NCBI GenBank assembly: GCA_009909085.1
Contig: JAAANX010000080.1
Span: 1-40,055, forward strand
Length of the DNA stretch: 40,055 bases
Origin: Cyanobacteria bacterium GSL.Bin1
GTDB taxonomy: Bacteria > Cyanobacteriota > Cyanobacteriia > Cyanobacteriales > Rubidibacteraceae
Direction: 5' to 3'
This document shows positions 27,774 through 35,632 of the stretch, in pieces. Under the pieces are notes generated by a model. The model did not search any database and was not told the DNA's origin. It saw only the letters and a list, made by a program, of their open reading frames with translations. Positions within the stretch are counted from its first letter, which is position 1. Each line of letters starts with the position of its first letter. A program made the translations under genes and the position numbers.

Positions 27774-28943
27774 TCAGTAGCGGATTCCTGCTGCTTTCAT
27801 CCGCGCGATCGCGCGTTCCATTTCTACTTCCGGTATCGTTAAGGCAATGCGGAAAAAGCCTTCTCCAAAGCGTCCATAGCCATTTCCTGGTGGAACAATA
27901 ATGCCACATTCATCCAACAAGAGATTGGCAAATTCTTGGGAAGTATAACCCTGAGGTACGGGAACCCAAACATAAAGGGTAGCTTGGGGTGGGGTAATTT
28001 CCCAACCTAAACGGTTCAAGCCTGCAACAATGATATCCCGGCGACGCTGATAGACAGCCATTAACTTGTCAATTTCGGTACGGGGGGTTTCTAACGCCGT
28101 AATTACTGCCTGTTGAATCGCCCGAAACACCCCAGAATCAACATTACTCTTCACTCTCCCTAAACCTTCAATCCCCAAAGCATTACCAACGACAAAGCCA
28201 ACCCGCCAGCCGGTCATGTTATAAGATTTGGAGGCACTATGAAACTCGATCGCGCAGTCTTTTGCCCCCGCGACTTGCAGGACACTGGGGGGTTGATAGC
28301 CGTCATACGCCATTTCTGCATAAGCATGATCATGACAGAGGAGAATATCATGTTCCTGACAAAAGGCAACCAGTTCCGCAAAAAAGTCTAAACTGGCTAA
28401 TGCCCCAGTTGGGTTATTGGGATAATTAATCCAGAGTAATTTCGTCTTTTGCGCCACTTCTGTGGGAATTTGCTTTAAATCCGGCAAAAAATGATTCTCT
28501 GGCTTCAGTGGCATTGGGTAAGGTTGACCATCTGCAAACAAGGTCGCTGTGTTATAAACCGGATAACCGGGATCAGGAATGAGGGTATAGTCACCGGGAT
28601 CAACAAAGGCTAAAAAAGTGTTGTGGATGGCTTCTTTTGAGCCAATAGAAGAAAGAACTTCTGTTTCCGAGTTGAGATCCGTAACACCATAGCGACGCGC
28701 CATAAAAGCAGCAACTGCTTTGCGAAAGGCAAGGGTTCCTTGATACGGAGGATAATTGTGGGTGCTGGGATCGTCAATGGCTTCGTGCATTGCTTGTAGA
28801 ATTGGCGATAGGGTTGGTTGATCCGGATCGCCAACGCCTAAATTAATCAAATCAACGCCTTGGGCAAGTAGTTTTTGGCGCTTACGATTGATTTGGGCAA
28901 AGAGGTAGGGCGGAATTTTATCCAAACGTTGGGAAAATTTCAT
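27774..28943 (-). CDS. LL-diaminopimelate aminotransferase-type class I/II aminotransferase
   Basis: 389 residues starting at MKFSQRLDKIPPYLF; the frame is open to 29093 but the extra residues have no family match. Fold-type I PLP enzyme: NLGVGDPDQPT, THNYPPYQGTLAFRKAVA, INYPNNPTGA, and SASKSYNMTGWRVGF with the PLP-binding Lys. The sequence resembles the group annotated as LL-diaminopimelate aminotransferase or AspC-like enzymes. With lysC in the window, a lysine/peptidoglycan role is plausible, but substrate assignment by sequence is not firm. Confidence 0.88.
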   Translation of the reverse strand: MKFSQRLDKIPPYLFAQINRKRQKLLAQGVDLINLGVGDPDQPTLSPILQAMHEAIDDPSTHNYPPYQGTLAFRKAVAAFMARRYGVTDLNSETEVLSSIGSKEAIHNTFLAFVDPGDYTLIPDPGYPVYNTATLFADGQPYPMPLKPENHFLPDLKQIPTEVAQKTKLLWINYPNNPTGALASLDFFAELVAFCQEHDILLCHDHAYAEMAYDGYQPPSVLQVAGAKDCAIEFHSASKSYNMTGWRVGFVVGNALGIEGLGRVKSNVDSGVFRAIQQAVITALETPRTEIDKLMAVYQRRRDIIVAGLNRLGWEITPPQATLYVWVPVPQGYTSQEFANLLLDECGIIVPPGNGYGRFGEGFFRIALTIPEVEMERAIARMKAAGIRY

Positions 28944-29010
28944 ATCGGCAGATCGTTGATTATAATTATGGATTCCTACTGAGCACCCATTATCTATTGT
29001 TTTTGGTTCA

Positions 29011-29304
29011 TTGGTTAGGGTTAATTGTCGGATTTTTGGGGGTCGCGATCGCGGTGGAACTCGGATGCAATTCAACACAGAAGCCTCGACCATTGGCTAT
29101 TTTATTCCCTTTGGTTCCCTGGTTGCCATTACTCTTGCTAGCCTTCTCCAGCGCCGACGAGAAACTTCACCTAAATCTTGCACCCATGGTAAAACCCGTG
29201 AGGAAGCAACTCGCAATGGGGAAGAAGTGATGGAGATGTATGTAGAAGCCTGGCAAAATGAAGGTGAATCCCTCCCTGAACCTTTGACCCTTCAACTGGT
29301 TTAA
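29011..29304 (+). pseudogene. HicB-type antitoxin remnant (C-terminal half)
   Basis: Only residues 57-97 of this frame are recognisable: CTHGKTREEATRNGEEVMEM and WQNEGESLPEP match the C-terminal helix and tail of HicB antitoxins. They align with THGETYDEALENAKEV in the HicB at 29818-30024. The first half is in no HicB-like frame, so it looks like a 5'-damaged copy. No toxin partner is beside it. Confidence 0.55.
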
Positions 29305-29343
29305 GATGTTGAATTATGTTGGCGCGATCTCTCGCTGAAAGCC

Positions 29344-29448
29344 CTATTTAATTAGTTTGACAATCTTTCGATAAATCTTTTTATTTTCAAATCCCCATTC
29401 GTTAAAATCGTGAAACGCAGAAGCCTCAAAGACTATTTTGCGACTCAT
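29344..29448 (-). pseudogene. Truncated YoeB/Txe-type toxin
   Basis: 34 codons: MSRKIVFEASAFHDFNEWGF then ENKKIYRKIVKLIK and a stop. This matches the N-terminal third of YoeB-type mRNA interferases (about 85 residues). The rest, including the catalytic region, is missing. The ATG overlaps the stop of the upstream antitoxin frame by 4 bp (ATGA), the usual coupling of such operons. The toxin is therefore inactive. Confidence 0.75.
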
Positions 29449-29773
29449 TCTAAATCTTCCCAAGAAACTTCAATTAAGTTATTTCCTTGATTGACAGATT
29501 TTATAGCGTTTAAGAGTCGCTTCTTGTTTGCCTCAGACTGAAAAAGATAATCTGTTTTACTTATCTCATCAATCGTAATTTTGATTTCTTCATCTCCATA
29601 TTTGGCTTTTAATACTATTTCTGAAAACAATTGCTACAAAATGAACCACAGAGTCACAGAGAGCACAGAGAATGGAAGCACTTGGACTGTTACTTCCAAT
29701 CTGAGAGATGCTATAATTCTTCAAGAAACGTTTTATCGATTTCACTGGCTTTGAAGCGATAAGTTGCTGACAT
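29445..29773 (-). pseudogene. YefM-like antitoxin gene split by a small insertion
   Basis: The 5' part (29773 to about 29716) encodes MSATYRFKASEIDKTFLEE. The 3' part (29630 to 29445) encodes LFSEIVLKAKYGDEEIKITI through LLNAIKSVNQGNNLIEVSWE. Between them lies an 86-bp insert flanked by AATT. Taking out 86 bp joins the parts in one frame of 80 codons that reads as a complete antitoxin (DYLFQSEANKKRLL is the YefM-like toxin-binding segment). As it stands, translation stops at TAG after 20 codons. The 3' part could still be made from the TTG at 29630. Confidence 0.8.
29629..29718. mobile_element. 86-bp mini-insertion with AATT duplication
   Basis: Flanked by AATT at 29629-29632 and 29715-29718; one copy plus the 82 bp between them is the insert. 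Inside, ACAGAGTCACAGAGAGCAC is a run of degenerate CACAGAG units (29647-29670). AGAATGGAAG/CTTCCAATCT makes an imperfect hairpin (about 29669-29702). There are no long terminal inverted repeats and no coding capacity. Recognised by its exact interruption of the antitoxin frame. Confidence 0.7.
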
Positions 29774-29817
29774 GATTATTTCCTAATTCTTTTCTAACTT
29801 ATCCATTTTAAAATCTT

Positions 29818-30024
29818 TTAGGCAACTGCTATCGTTTTGGGATTGGGTAAGGATTTTCCCACTTGTTGATACCCATAGACTAGATCGGCTAACACTTCCT
29901 TGGCGTTTTCTAATGCTTCATCATAAGTTTCGCCGTGAGTCCGAGCGTATTCTCCCCATTCGGGTAAACTCGCAATATAGGTTTGATCTTCCTCTGACCA
30001 TTGAATAAAGATACTATATTTCAT
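29818..30024 (-). CDS. HicB-family antitoxin, orphan
   Basis: 68 residues from MKYSIFIQWSEEDQTYIASL; AGGAGA stands about 10 bases upstream of this ATG, so I prefer it to the start at 30048. It has the HicB partial RNase H-like fold with THGETYDEALENAKEV and a final PNPKT tail. No HicA toxin is adjacent. Instead it lies 29 bp downstream of xisI on the same strand, so the two are probably cotranscribed. Confidence 0.85.
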   Translation of the reverse strand: MKYSIFIQWSEEDQTYIASLPEWGEYARTHGETYDEALENAKEVLADLVYGYQQVGKSLPNPKTIAVA

Positions 30025-30053
30025 CAGATTTATGTCTCCTTTTCTCATCTTAA

Positions 30054-30389
30054 TTAAGCTATACCAAACCCCGTATATTCTCTAACAAAAGCAGGTTTTA
30101 ATCCTAAAATAATATCTTCTCGCTTGACTCCTCTTTCTAATAATTCCTCAGCTACGGAAAAATCAGTTGTGTTTTGCTGAATCCAAACTTTTCCTTCTCT
30201 AATCTCAAGATGTAACACAACAGAGTAGATTCTTTGTTGATTATTCCAACCTAAGTATAATAATAAATATCGATCTGAGTCGCGATCAAAAATGGTTTCC
30301 GTTTCAATCGTTCCCCCAAATGGGATGATTTCTGATTGTTCTTTCAAAAAAGCGCAAATAATTTGACGATACTGTTCTAACTTATCCAT
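30054..30389 (-). CDS. xisI: XisI family protein without XisH
   Basis: 111 residues, full family length: MDKLEQYRQIICAFLKEQSE, ETIFDRDSDRYLLLYLGWN, GKVWIQQNTTDFSVAEELLE and a C-terminal YTGFGIA. XisI was named for control of fdxN-element excision in Anabaena, where it acts with XisH and XisF. Free-standing xisH-xisI pairs are spread widely in cyanobacteria with unclear roles. Here the expected xisH upstream is absent. GGGAGGTGATTACCC before the ATG is an almost full anti-SD match, so translation should be strong. Confidence 0.88.
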   Translation of the reverse strand: MDKLEQYRQIICAFLKEQSEIIPFGGTIETETIFDRDSDRYLLLYLGWNNQQRIYSVVLHLEIREGKVWIQQNTTDFSVAEELLERGVKREDIILGLKPAFVREYTGFGIA

Positions 30390-30457
30390 TGGGTAATCAC
30401 CTCCCTGATTATAATAAAGTAGTAAAATAATATACAGAGTAAGAATTAATATTTTAT

Positions 30458-31231
30458 ATTGTTCATAGAGATTATTCAGTCGATGGAATGATATCTGTTG
30501 ATTTTGATTTAGCCAAAATGACTATTAATAATCCAGGTTGTTTTTATGGTGGAGTTACTTCAGAAAATATTGTAATTCATCAGCCTAGACATAGAAATAA
30601 AGCCTTAGCAAAGCTCATGATGCAATTTCAGCTTGTTGATAGAGCCGGAATGGGTGTTAAAAGAATGGGACTAGGTTCTCTAAAGTACGGAAGAGAATTT
30701 CCGCAGTTTAGGGAATCTTTTAATTGTGTCGAAGTTGTTATGCAAGCAGAGTCAGTCTTACCGGGAATATTTGTATTAGTACAGGGTAATCCTGATGAAT
30801 ACGGATTAATTGATTTGATTTTACTTAATAGTGTATATAGAAAAGGATCAATTTCTGTTAAGGAAGCTCAAAAAAGAATTCGTTACTTATCAAAAAATCC
30901 TTGGATAGATTTAAAAGAGTCAGTTGATAGAATAGAGCAAATTGAACTGTGTGGGAATAAAGATGGTGTTTACATCAGAGTAAATCCTAAATGGAATGGC
31001 TTCTTTGATATAAAGCGAACTTTGTCAGTAACAAAAACTTCTAATAAACACGTTAAACTATATGACTACTTAATGGAATTTGGGGAAGCATCAAATGAAG
31101 ATATAACAAACCTTTTAGAGCATAAAAATAGCACCTACACAAGTAGATTTCTTAGAGATGCACAATATGTTTATCGCACTGGCAAATCAAGAAACTCACG
31201 TTGGTTGCTTAAAAAAGAAGATATAAACTGA
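30458..31231 (+). pseudogene. 5'-truncated AlbA_2/RecG-like ATP-binding regulator
   Basis: The ATG at 30488 opens a 247-residue frame, but family sequence starts upstream without a start codon (IVHRDYSVDG from 30458, matching the conserved ALVHRDYS block). It then runs through INNPGCFYGGVTSENIVIHQ, HRNKALAKLM and DRAGMGVKRM. The N-terminal AlbA_2/Schlafen-like half is missing. Two winged-helix-like segments follow (GSISVKEAQKRIRYL and GEASNEDITNLLEHK). Low GC sets it apart from its neighbours, suggesting transfer followed by decay. A shortened product from 30488 cannot be excluded. Confidence 0.75.
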
Positions 31232-31462
31232 TAAATTATTTTAAATCCTATAATCCTATTGTTTACATCATATTGGTTTACTGCGTAAATCTACTTTCAA
31301 ACTTACTCAATAATTGCAAAGTTATTTGTCTTCTTTTTGTGAGCCTTCTTAACTGCTTTTTCAATTTTTGGATAAAGACTTTGGCTTCGTTGTATTTTTT
31401 CTGAGCGCGATCGCGCTTCCAAGAAGATAGCAACGATCACGCATTTCATTTCCTAATCCCAA

Positions 31463-31801
31463 TTAGTTATCCGGTGACTCAGATTTGGGCTGGGTTGCAC
31501 TCATTAAACCCGCTTGCACACTGGCTTTTTTCGCTTGTTCCGCTGCGGCTTCAGCTTTGGCTTCCGCGACAATATCCCCGATGGATTCTCCAGTTTCCGC
31601 GATCGCGCCTTTGGTTTTTTCATAGAAACCGACTCCGCTTTTAATCGCTGCTTTGGCAAAGGGCTTGACGAGGGGAATCACTGTGGGGGCGAGAATCGCT
31701 GCGCCTAAGCCAATGGCTAAGGTTTGCATGGGGTGATTGGTCACGCGATTGGTGACTTGATTGAAGAGAGAATGACCGTTAGGTTGCATGGGTTGTGGCA
31801 T
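31463..31801 (-). CDS. DUF5132 small membrane protein
   Basis: 112 residues. One hydrophobic segment (LAIGLGAAILAPTVIPLVKP, about residues 27-46) is followed by an amphipathic helix (FAKAAIKSGVGFYEKTKGAI) and an Ala/Glu/Lys-rich helix (DIVAEAKAEAAAEQAKKA), as in DUF5132. AAGGAG lies about 12 bases before the ATG and overlaps the stop of the ATPase gene, so the two are cotranslated. The layout recalls the DUF1490/PacL helpers of mycobacterial metal ATPases; that link is inference. Confidence 0.8.
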   Translation of the reverse strand: MPQPMQPNGHSLFNQVTNRVTNHPMQTLAIGLGAAILAPTVIPLVKPFAKAAIKSGVGFYEKTKGAIAETGESIGDIVAEAKAEAAAEQAKKASVQAGLMSATQPKSESPDN

Positions 31802-31816
31802 TTTTCAATTTTCTCC

Positions 31817-34033
31817 TTAAGTTCTTTGTTCTTCTAACTGATGTTGCACCAGTGGGCGCAGGCTGTTTAGCCCGGCTGCGATCGCGGAACCATTGTGAAT
31901 AATGGTCGCAATCAGCGGATTTAAGCCCCAAGTAGAGGCTAACCCCAAAGCGATTAAGTTTGGGGCAACCACCAGCAATGTATTTTGCTCGATCAGCTTC
32001 TTCGTTTCTTGGGCGATATTGAGGGCTTCGATTAAGGTGGCAAGATCGTTGTTCATCAGGACAACATCTGCGATTTCTCGGGCAATATCCGAACCATTGG
32101 CAAACGAAACTGACACATCGGCGTAGGCTAAAGCAACAGAATCATTCAAGCCATCACCGACAAAGGCAACAGTTTTACCAGCCAACTTTAAGTCGCGAAC
32201 AATCGCTGCTTTTTGTTCAGGAAACGCCTGAGCGTGGACTTGTGTTGACGGAATCCGTAGCTCTTCTGCTACCATTTTAGCTCTTTGCGGGTTATCTCCG
32301 GTTAATAAATGAATTTCGCGACCTGAAGCGACCAATGCTTGGATTAAAGCCGGGCTTTCGGGACGTAGGGGGTCAGCATATTGAATCACCCCAGCCAGTT
32401 CACCGTCACAAGCGACATAAATTAAAGATAGCCAAGCGGAGGTTTTTGATTGGTCTTCTAAATGGCAAATCTCTTGTAAGGGGAAGGTTTTTGTATCTAA
32501 GCCGCTTAAATCCACCCCTTCTTGCACTAAAAAGCGTTCACTCCCCACTAACACTGCTTTTCCTTCAATTGTGGCGCGAATCCCTAAGCCCACTTCGTAG
32601 TTCCACTCGTCACGACGGGGAATTGTCAGATTTTGGTTTTGGGCATAATGAGTAATGGCTTCTGCCACCGGGTGGGCGATCCGTTGTTCCGTTGCTGCTG
32701 CTAACCTTAAAACTGCTTCGGGTTCCATTCCTTCGGGTACAGTTTGAATCCCAACGACCGTTAATTCCCCTTGCGTTAGGGTTCCCGTTTTGTCAAAAAC
32801 CACTGTATCGACGGCAGCTAATTGTTCGATGGTGCGTCCACTGCGGACTAAAATCCCATGACGGGTGTTATGGTTTAAAGCCCCTAAAAAGGCGGTGGGA
32901 ATGGAAACTCGGATGCCCGTGACAAAATCTAAAGTGAGAATTGACGCTGCCCTTGCCGGTTCTCTGGTGATGGCAAGGACGACACTGGCTAAAATAAAGG
33001 ACGGCACCACTAATTGATCGGCAAGTTGCGCTGCATAATTTGCCATCCGTGTATCGTGGACGGGCGCTTTTTGCAGGAGTTCCAGACTTGCCGCCGCCCG
33101 AGTTTGTTCACCAACGCGATCGGCACGCAGGTAAAGCTGTCCGGAACGTACCAGCGTTGAGGCATACACAACCGTTCCGGCTTGAGCAACAATGGGCATG
33201 GCTTCCCCGGTGAGTTGCTGTTGGTCAACGGTTGCCGAACCTTTCAAGACGACTCCATCTACGGGAATTTGCTCTCCCGGATAGACAATGACCGTTTCGC
33301 CGAGTTCAACGCGATCGCTGCTAATTTGAACCGGTTTGCCGTCTCGAATCACCCAAGCATAATGACCAATCGCATCCAGGAGGTCATCCGTTTGGGTAGC
33401 AGTGGAACGGGCGGTGCGATCGCGAATCAAATCCCCCAATTCATGCAAAGTAATGACTAAAGCGGGGGTCACTAACTTCCCTTGACCATAGCTCAACCCC
33501 AAGGCCACTAAATCCAAACAATCAATGTTGAGTTTTTGATCGCGCCAGAGACTAATGCTGGCTCGTTTGACAATCGGTAAAGTGAGCACGACCAAACTTG
33601 TCCAAGCAATGGGGCGTAACCAAAGCAATCGGCTACGATGGCTTAACCAACTCGCGATCGTGGTGAAAATGGGTAAAGCGAGACTCGACCAGTTTTCCGT
33701 TTTTGAGGGCGGTGGTGGCGCCGGCTGGGGGGAAACCGGCTGAGCGGTTGCTGCTTTGTTAATTAATGCGGTTAAACGAGTTGCCTCTTCTGAGAGAGAG
33801 GTTCCGGCAGAGCGATACTGAATCGCGATCGAAGCTGCTGCACCATTGACCCTTACCTGTTTAATGCCAGGTTGTTCCAATAAGAATTGTTGTAAAGTTA
33901 CCGCATAATCTAAGTCATCACTTAAGCGATCAATGCGAAATCTTGCCCGACCCGGCAGATGATGCACTAAATGAGGTAAACCGCGATCCGTTTCGATAGT
34001 TGGTGTAGCAACGACGGCTAAGGAATGTTGCAA
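31817..34033 (-). CDS. P1B-like heavy-metal P-type ATPase lacking the CPC motif
   Basis: About 738 residues from a TTG at 34033 with AAGGAGGG 7 bases upstream; the longer frame to 34141 would overlap the previous gene by 82 bp and lacks such a site. An HMA_2-like domain (residues 20-85, HHLPGRARFRI, no CxxC) precedes a Pro-rich linker and membrane segments. TGEA is at 275-278, the phosphorylation site DKTGTLT at Asp414, an HP motif in IAHPVAEAI, and GDGLND at 626-631. The usual CPC in the metal-transport helix is replaced by Phe370-Val371-Thr372 within DFVTGIRVSIPTA. Metal export is likely; the ion is uncertain. Confidence 0.9.
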   Translation of the reverse strand: MQHSLAVVATPTIETDRGLPHLVHHLPGRARFRIDRLSDDLDYAVTLQQFLLEQPGIKQVRVNGAAASIAIQYRSAGTSLSEEATRLTALINKAATAQPVSPQPAPPPPSKTENWSSLALPIFTTIASWLSHRSRLLWLRPIAWTSLVVLTLPIVKRASISLWRDQKLNIDCLDLVALGLSYGQGKLVTPALVITLHELGDLIRDRTARSTATQTDDLLDAIGHYAWVIRDGKPVQISSDRVELGETVIVYPGEQIPVDGVVLKGSATVDQQQLTGEAMPIVAQAGTVVYASTLVRSGQLYLRADRVGEQTRAAASLELLQKAPVHDTRMANYAAQLADQLVVPSFILASVVLAITREPARAASILTLDFVTGIRVSIPTAFLGALNHNTRHGILVRSGRTIEQLAAVDTVVFDKTGTLTQGELTVVGIQTVPEGMEPEAVLRLAAATEQRIAHPVAEAITHYAQNQNLTIPRRDEWNYEVGLGIRATIEGKAVLVGSERFLVQEGVDLSGLDTKTFPLQEICHLEDQSKTSAWLSLIYVACDGELAGVIQYADPLRPESPALIQALVASGREIHLLTGDNPQRAKMVAEELRIPSTQVHAQAFPEQKAAIVRDLKLAGKTVAFVGDGLNDSVALAYADVSVSFANGSDIAREIADVVLMNNDLATLIEALNIAQETKKLIEQNTLLVVAPNLIALGLASTWGLNPLIATIIHNGSAIAAGLNSLRPLVQHQLEEQRT

Positions 34034-34059
34034 AGAGATACCCTCCTTAAATTTGGAGT

Positions 34060-34629
34060 TTATTGCGTGAGTGCTTCGGCAGATTGTTGTTCTTGTTGAA
34101 CTGTATTGATCAGGCTCATTAAACGCAGTCCTAACTCCCATTCTGAAAGCCCTTGATTTTTATAATGAATGGCAATGGAAGCAGCCGCCCGATTAATCCG
34201 CACCTGGGTGACATATTCGTCTGCATTAAGCGCCTCTTCTAACGCCTGAGCAAACTCGTTATCAATCGCCAGTTGAGGCATCCGTAACCGCACTCGTCCT
34301 GGAACCGCGTGCGCGATCGCGTAACCTTGCAGATTCATTTCTCCATCCGTGGTTTCTTCTTTTTGCGGAGACGATTCAGTTTCTGCAGTCAGTTGTGGCG
34401 CTTGTTCTTTCAGTTGCGTAAAGACTTGACGCACGACACTGGCAACTAACAAGTTCACTAATAACGCATTTGCCCCGCGCAGTTGAAAACGACTGGTCAC
34501 AAATAATCCAATCACGACCGGCAGAATCGTTTCCACTTCGCCATGTTCTCTTAAAAATGACCCGACTTGAGAAGCAGCATCTTCTGGAGAAACATTATTC
34601 AAGTCGTTATTGGCTGTGGTTGTGGTCAT
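34060..34629 (-). CDS. Membrane protein with HMA_2-like domain
   Basis: 189 residues. Residues about 30-70 hold two hydrophobic helices (ILPVVIGLFVTSRF and ANALLVNLLVASVV). The C-terminal half is an HMA_2-like domain (HAVPGRVRLRMP, YVTQVRINRAAASIAIHY) closely similar to the ATPase N-terminus (VNGAAASIAIQY). Neither copy has CxxC. AAGGAGA precedes the ATG. The ATPase start is 26 bp downstream. It is probably a membrane partner of the ATPase, either regulating it or delivering the substrate. Confidence 0.85.
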   Translation of the reverse strand: MTTTTANNDLNNVSPEDAASQVGSFLREHGEVETILPVVIGLFVTSRFQLRGANALLVNLLVASVVRQVFTQLKEQAPQLTAETESSPQKEETTDGEMNLQGYAIAHAVPGRVRLRMPQLAIDNEFAQALEEALNADEYVTQVRINRAAASIAIHYKNQGLSEWELGLRLMSLINTVQQEQQSAEALTQ

Positions 34630-34684
34630 TGCTCAAACAATCTCCTTTTTAGTTAATCACAAGTTGGGTTAAATTGATTAAATG

Positions 34685-35047
34685 TTAATGATTTTTTTGA
34701 CAATCGTGTAGAATTACTGCATATTTAATTCCCGTTGCGTTAGATTGATCCACTTCTTTTTCCGAAGCATTCGTGCTATGAATTTGTGCCTTAGTCAGTT
34801 TAGAAGAATCGGAAGATTGCGGGTCTTCTTCATCAATCCATTCATAGAACTCAATGGTATCGGGATTGCAAAACGTGCAGCCATCACAATGGTCAGGAAT
34901 GGGTAACTGGCGGACTCTTCCTTTTTGCACTAATTTCTTCAGCATTTGCCGGAGCGCATCTCCATCCATGTGAAAATGCAGCTCCATTTCTGCCAAAGAA
35001 ACCCGATGATATTCGAGGACAAAGTTTTGTAGTTCCTTTAAAATCAT
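34685..35047 (-). CDS. FeoC-like transcriptional regulator
   Basis: 120 residues. A small winged-helix domain fills residues 1-50 (LQNFVLEYHRVSLAEMELHF, LRQMLKKLVQKGRVRQL). Then come Cys54, Cys57 and Cys60 (HCDGCTFC), the FeoC pattern for an iron-sulfur cluster or metal. The C-terminal 45 residues are a polar tail unlike short FeoC proteins. FeoC modulates Feo iron uptake. Here it is separated from feoB by the ferritin-like gene and leads the HMA_2/ATPase genes on the same strand, 55 bp upstream of them. Confidence 0.82.
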   Translation of the reverse strand: MILKELQNFVLEYHRVSLAEMELHFHMDGDALRQMLKKLVQKGRVRQLPIPDHCDGCTFCNPDTIEFYEWIDEEDPQSSDSSKLTKAQIHSTNASEKEVDQSNATGIKYAVILHDCQKNH

Positions 35048-35097
35048 TAGTATAACCTACTCTAAATTAGCAACAATTTTTGTGCGAGGTTGATCTG

Positions 35098-35578
35098 ATG
35101 TTAGAAAAATTAAAACAAGCTCTGGAAGAAGCTCTGGAAGATGAATATAAAGCACGAGCAACTTATCAATTAGTACTGCAAAAGTTTGGCAAGATTCGAC
35201 CCTTTGTGAATATTCTTCAATCAGAGGAACGACATATTCAAGCCTTATTTTCTTTATTTCAAAACTATCAAATTCCCATTCCCGTTGATACTTGGAAAGA
35301 CCGAGTGGAAACGCCCGATTCGGTCTGGTCAGCTTGCGAAGCTGGCGTGCAAGCAGAAATTGAAAATGGGGAAATGAAGAGCGCGATTGCTGGCAATGAC
35401 AGAAGCATATCCGGATGTCCAGCGGGTTTTTTTGAATTTACAACGCGCCTCCCAAGAAAATCATTTACGGGCTTTTCAACGGTGTGTGCAACGATCAGGA
35501 AACGCCCCAATTCCTCTAGATCAAGGAAGAGGGCGATGTTACGGGGGTCGAGGCGGAAGAAGACATCGCTGCAGTTAA
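35098..35578 (+). pseudogene. Ferritin-like (DUF2202-type) gene with a frameshift
   Basis: The first 95 codons encode a ferritin-like four-helix start: EDEYKARATYQLVLQKFG and SEERHIQALF (ExxH metal-ligand motif), then VQAEIENGEM. At 35381-35386 the frame breaks. Dropping one base (A at 35386) continues as LLAMTEAYPDVQRVFLNLQR, ASQENHLRAFQRCVQR and a Gly/Arg-rich tail. The uncorrected frame runs to 35604 with unrelated residues. It is either a real inactivating mutation or a sequencing error. GAGG precedes the ATG by about 8 bases. The role would be iron binding or storage beside feoB; it diverges from the FeoC-like gene by 50 bp. Confidence 0.8.
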
Positions 35579-35632
35579 GATTTTATTCCTCTCAACTATT
35601 TTGATGTCTTGCCACCAGAGCACCGACCTAAT

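Noticed and set aside
31330-31450. Minus-strand fragment encoding QRSQSLYPKIEKAVKKAHKK
   Set aside because: Looks like the end of a decayed helical protein, but I could not tie it to a family or find its start.
34034-34141. Longer start for the P-type ATPase
   Set aside because: It would overlap the preceding gene by 82 bp; the TTG at 34033 has a near-perfect ribosome binding site.
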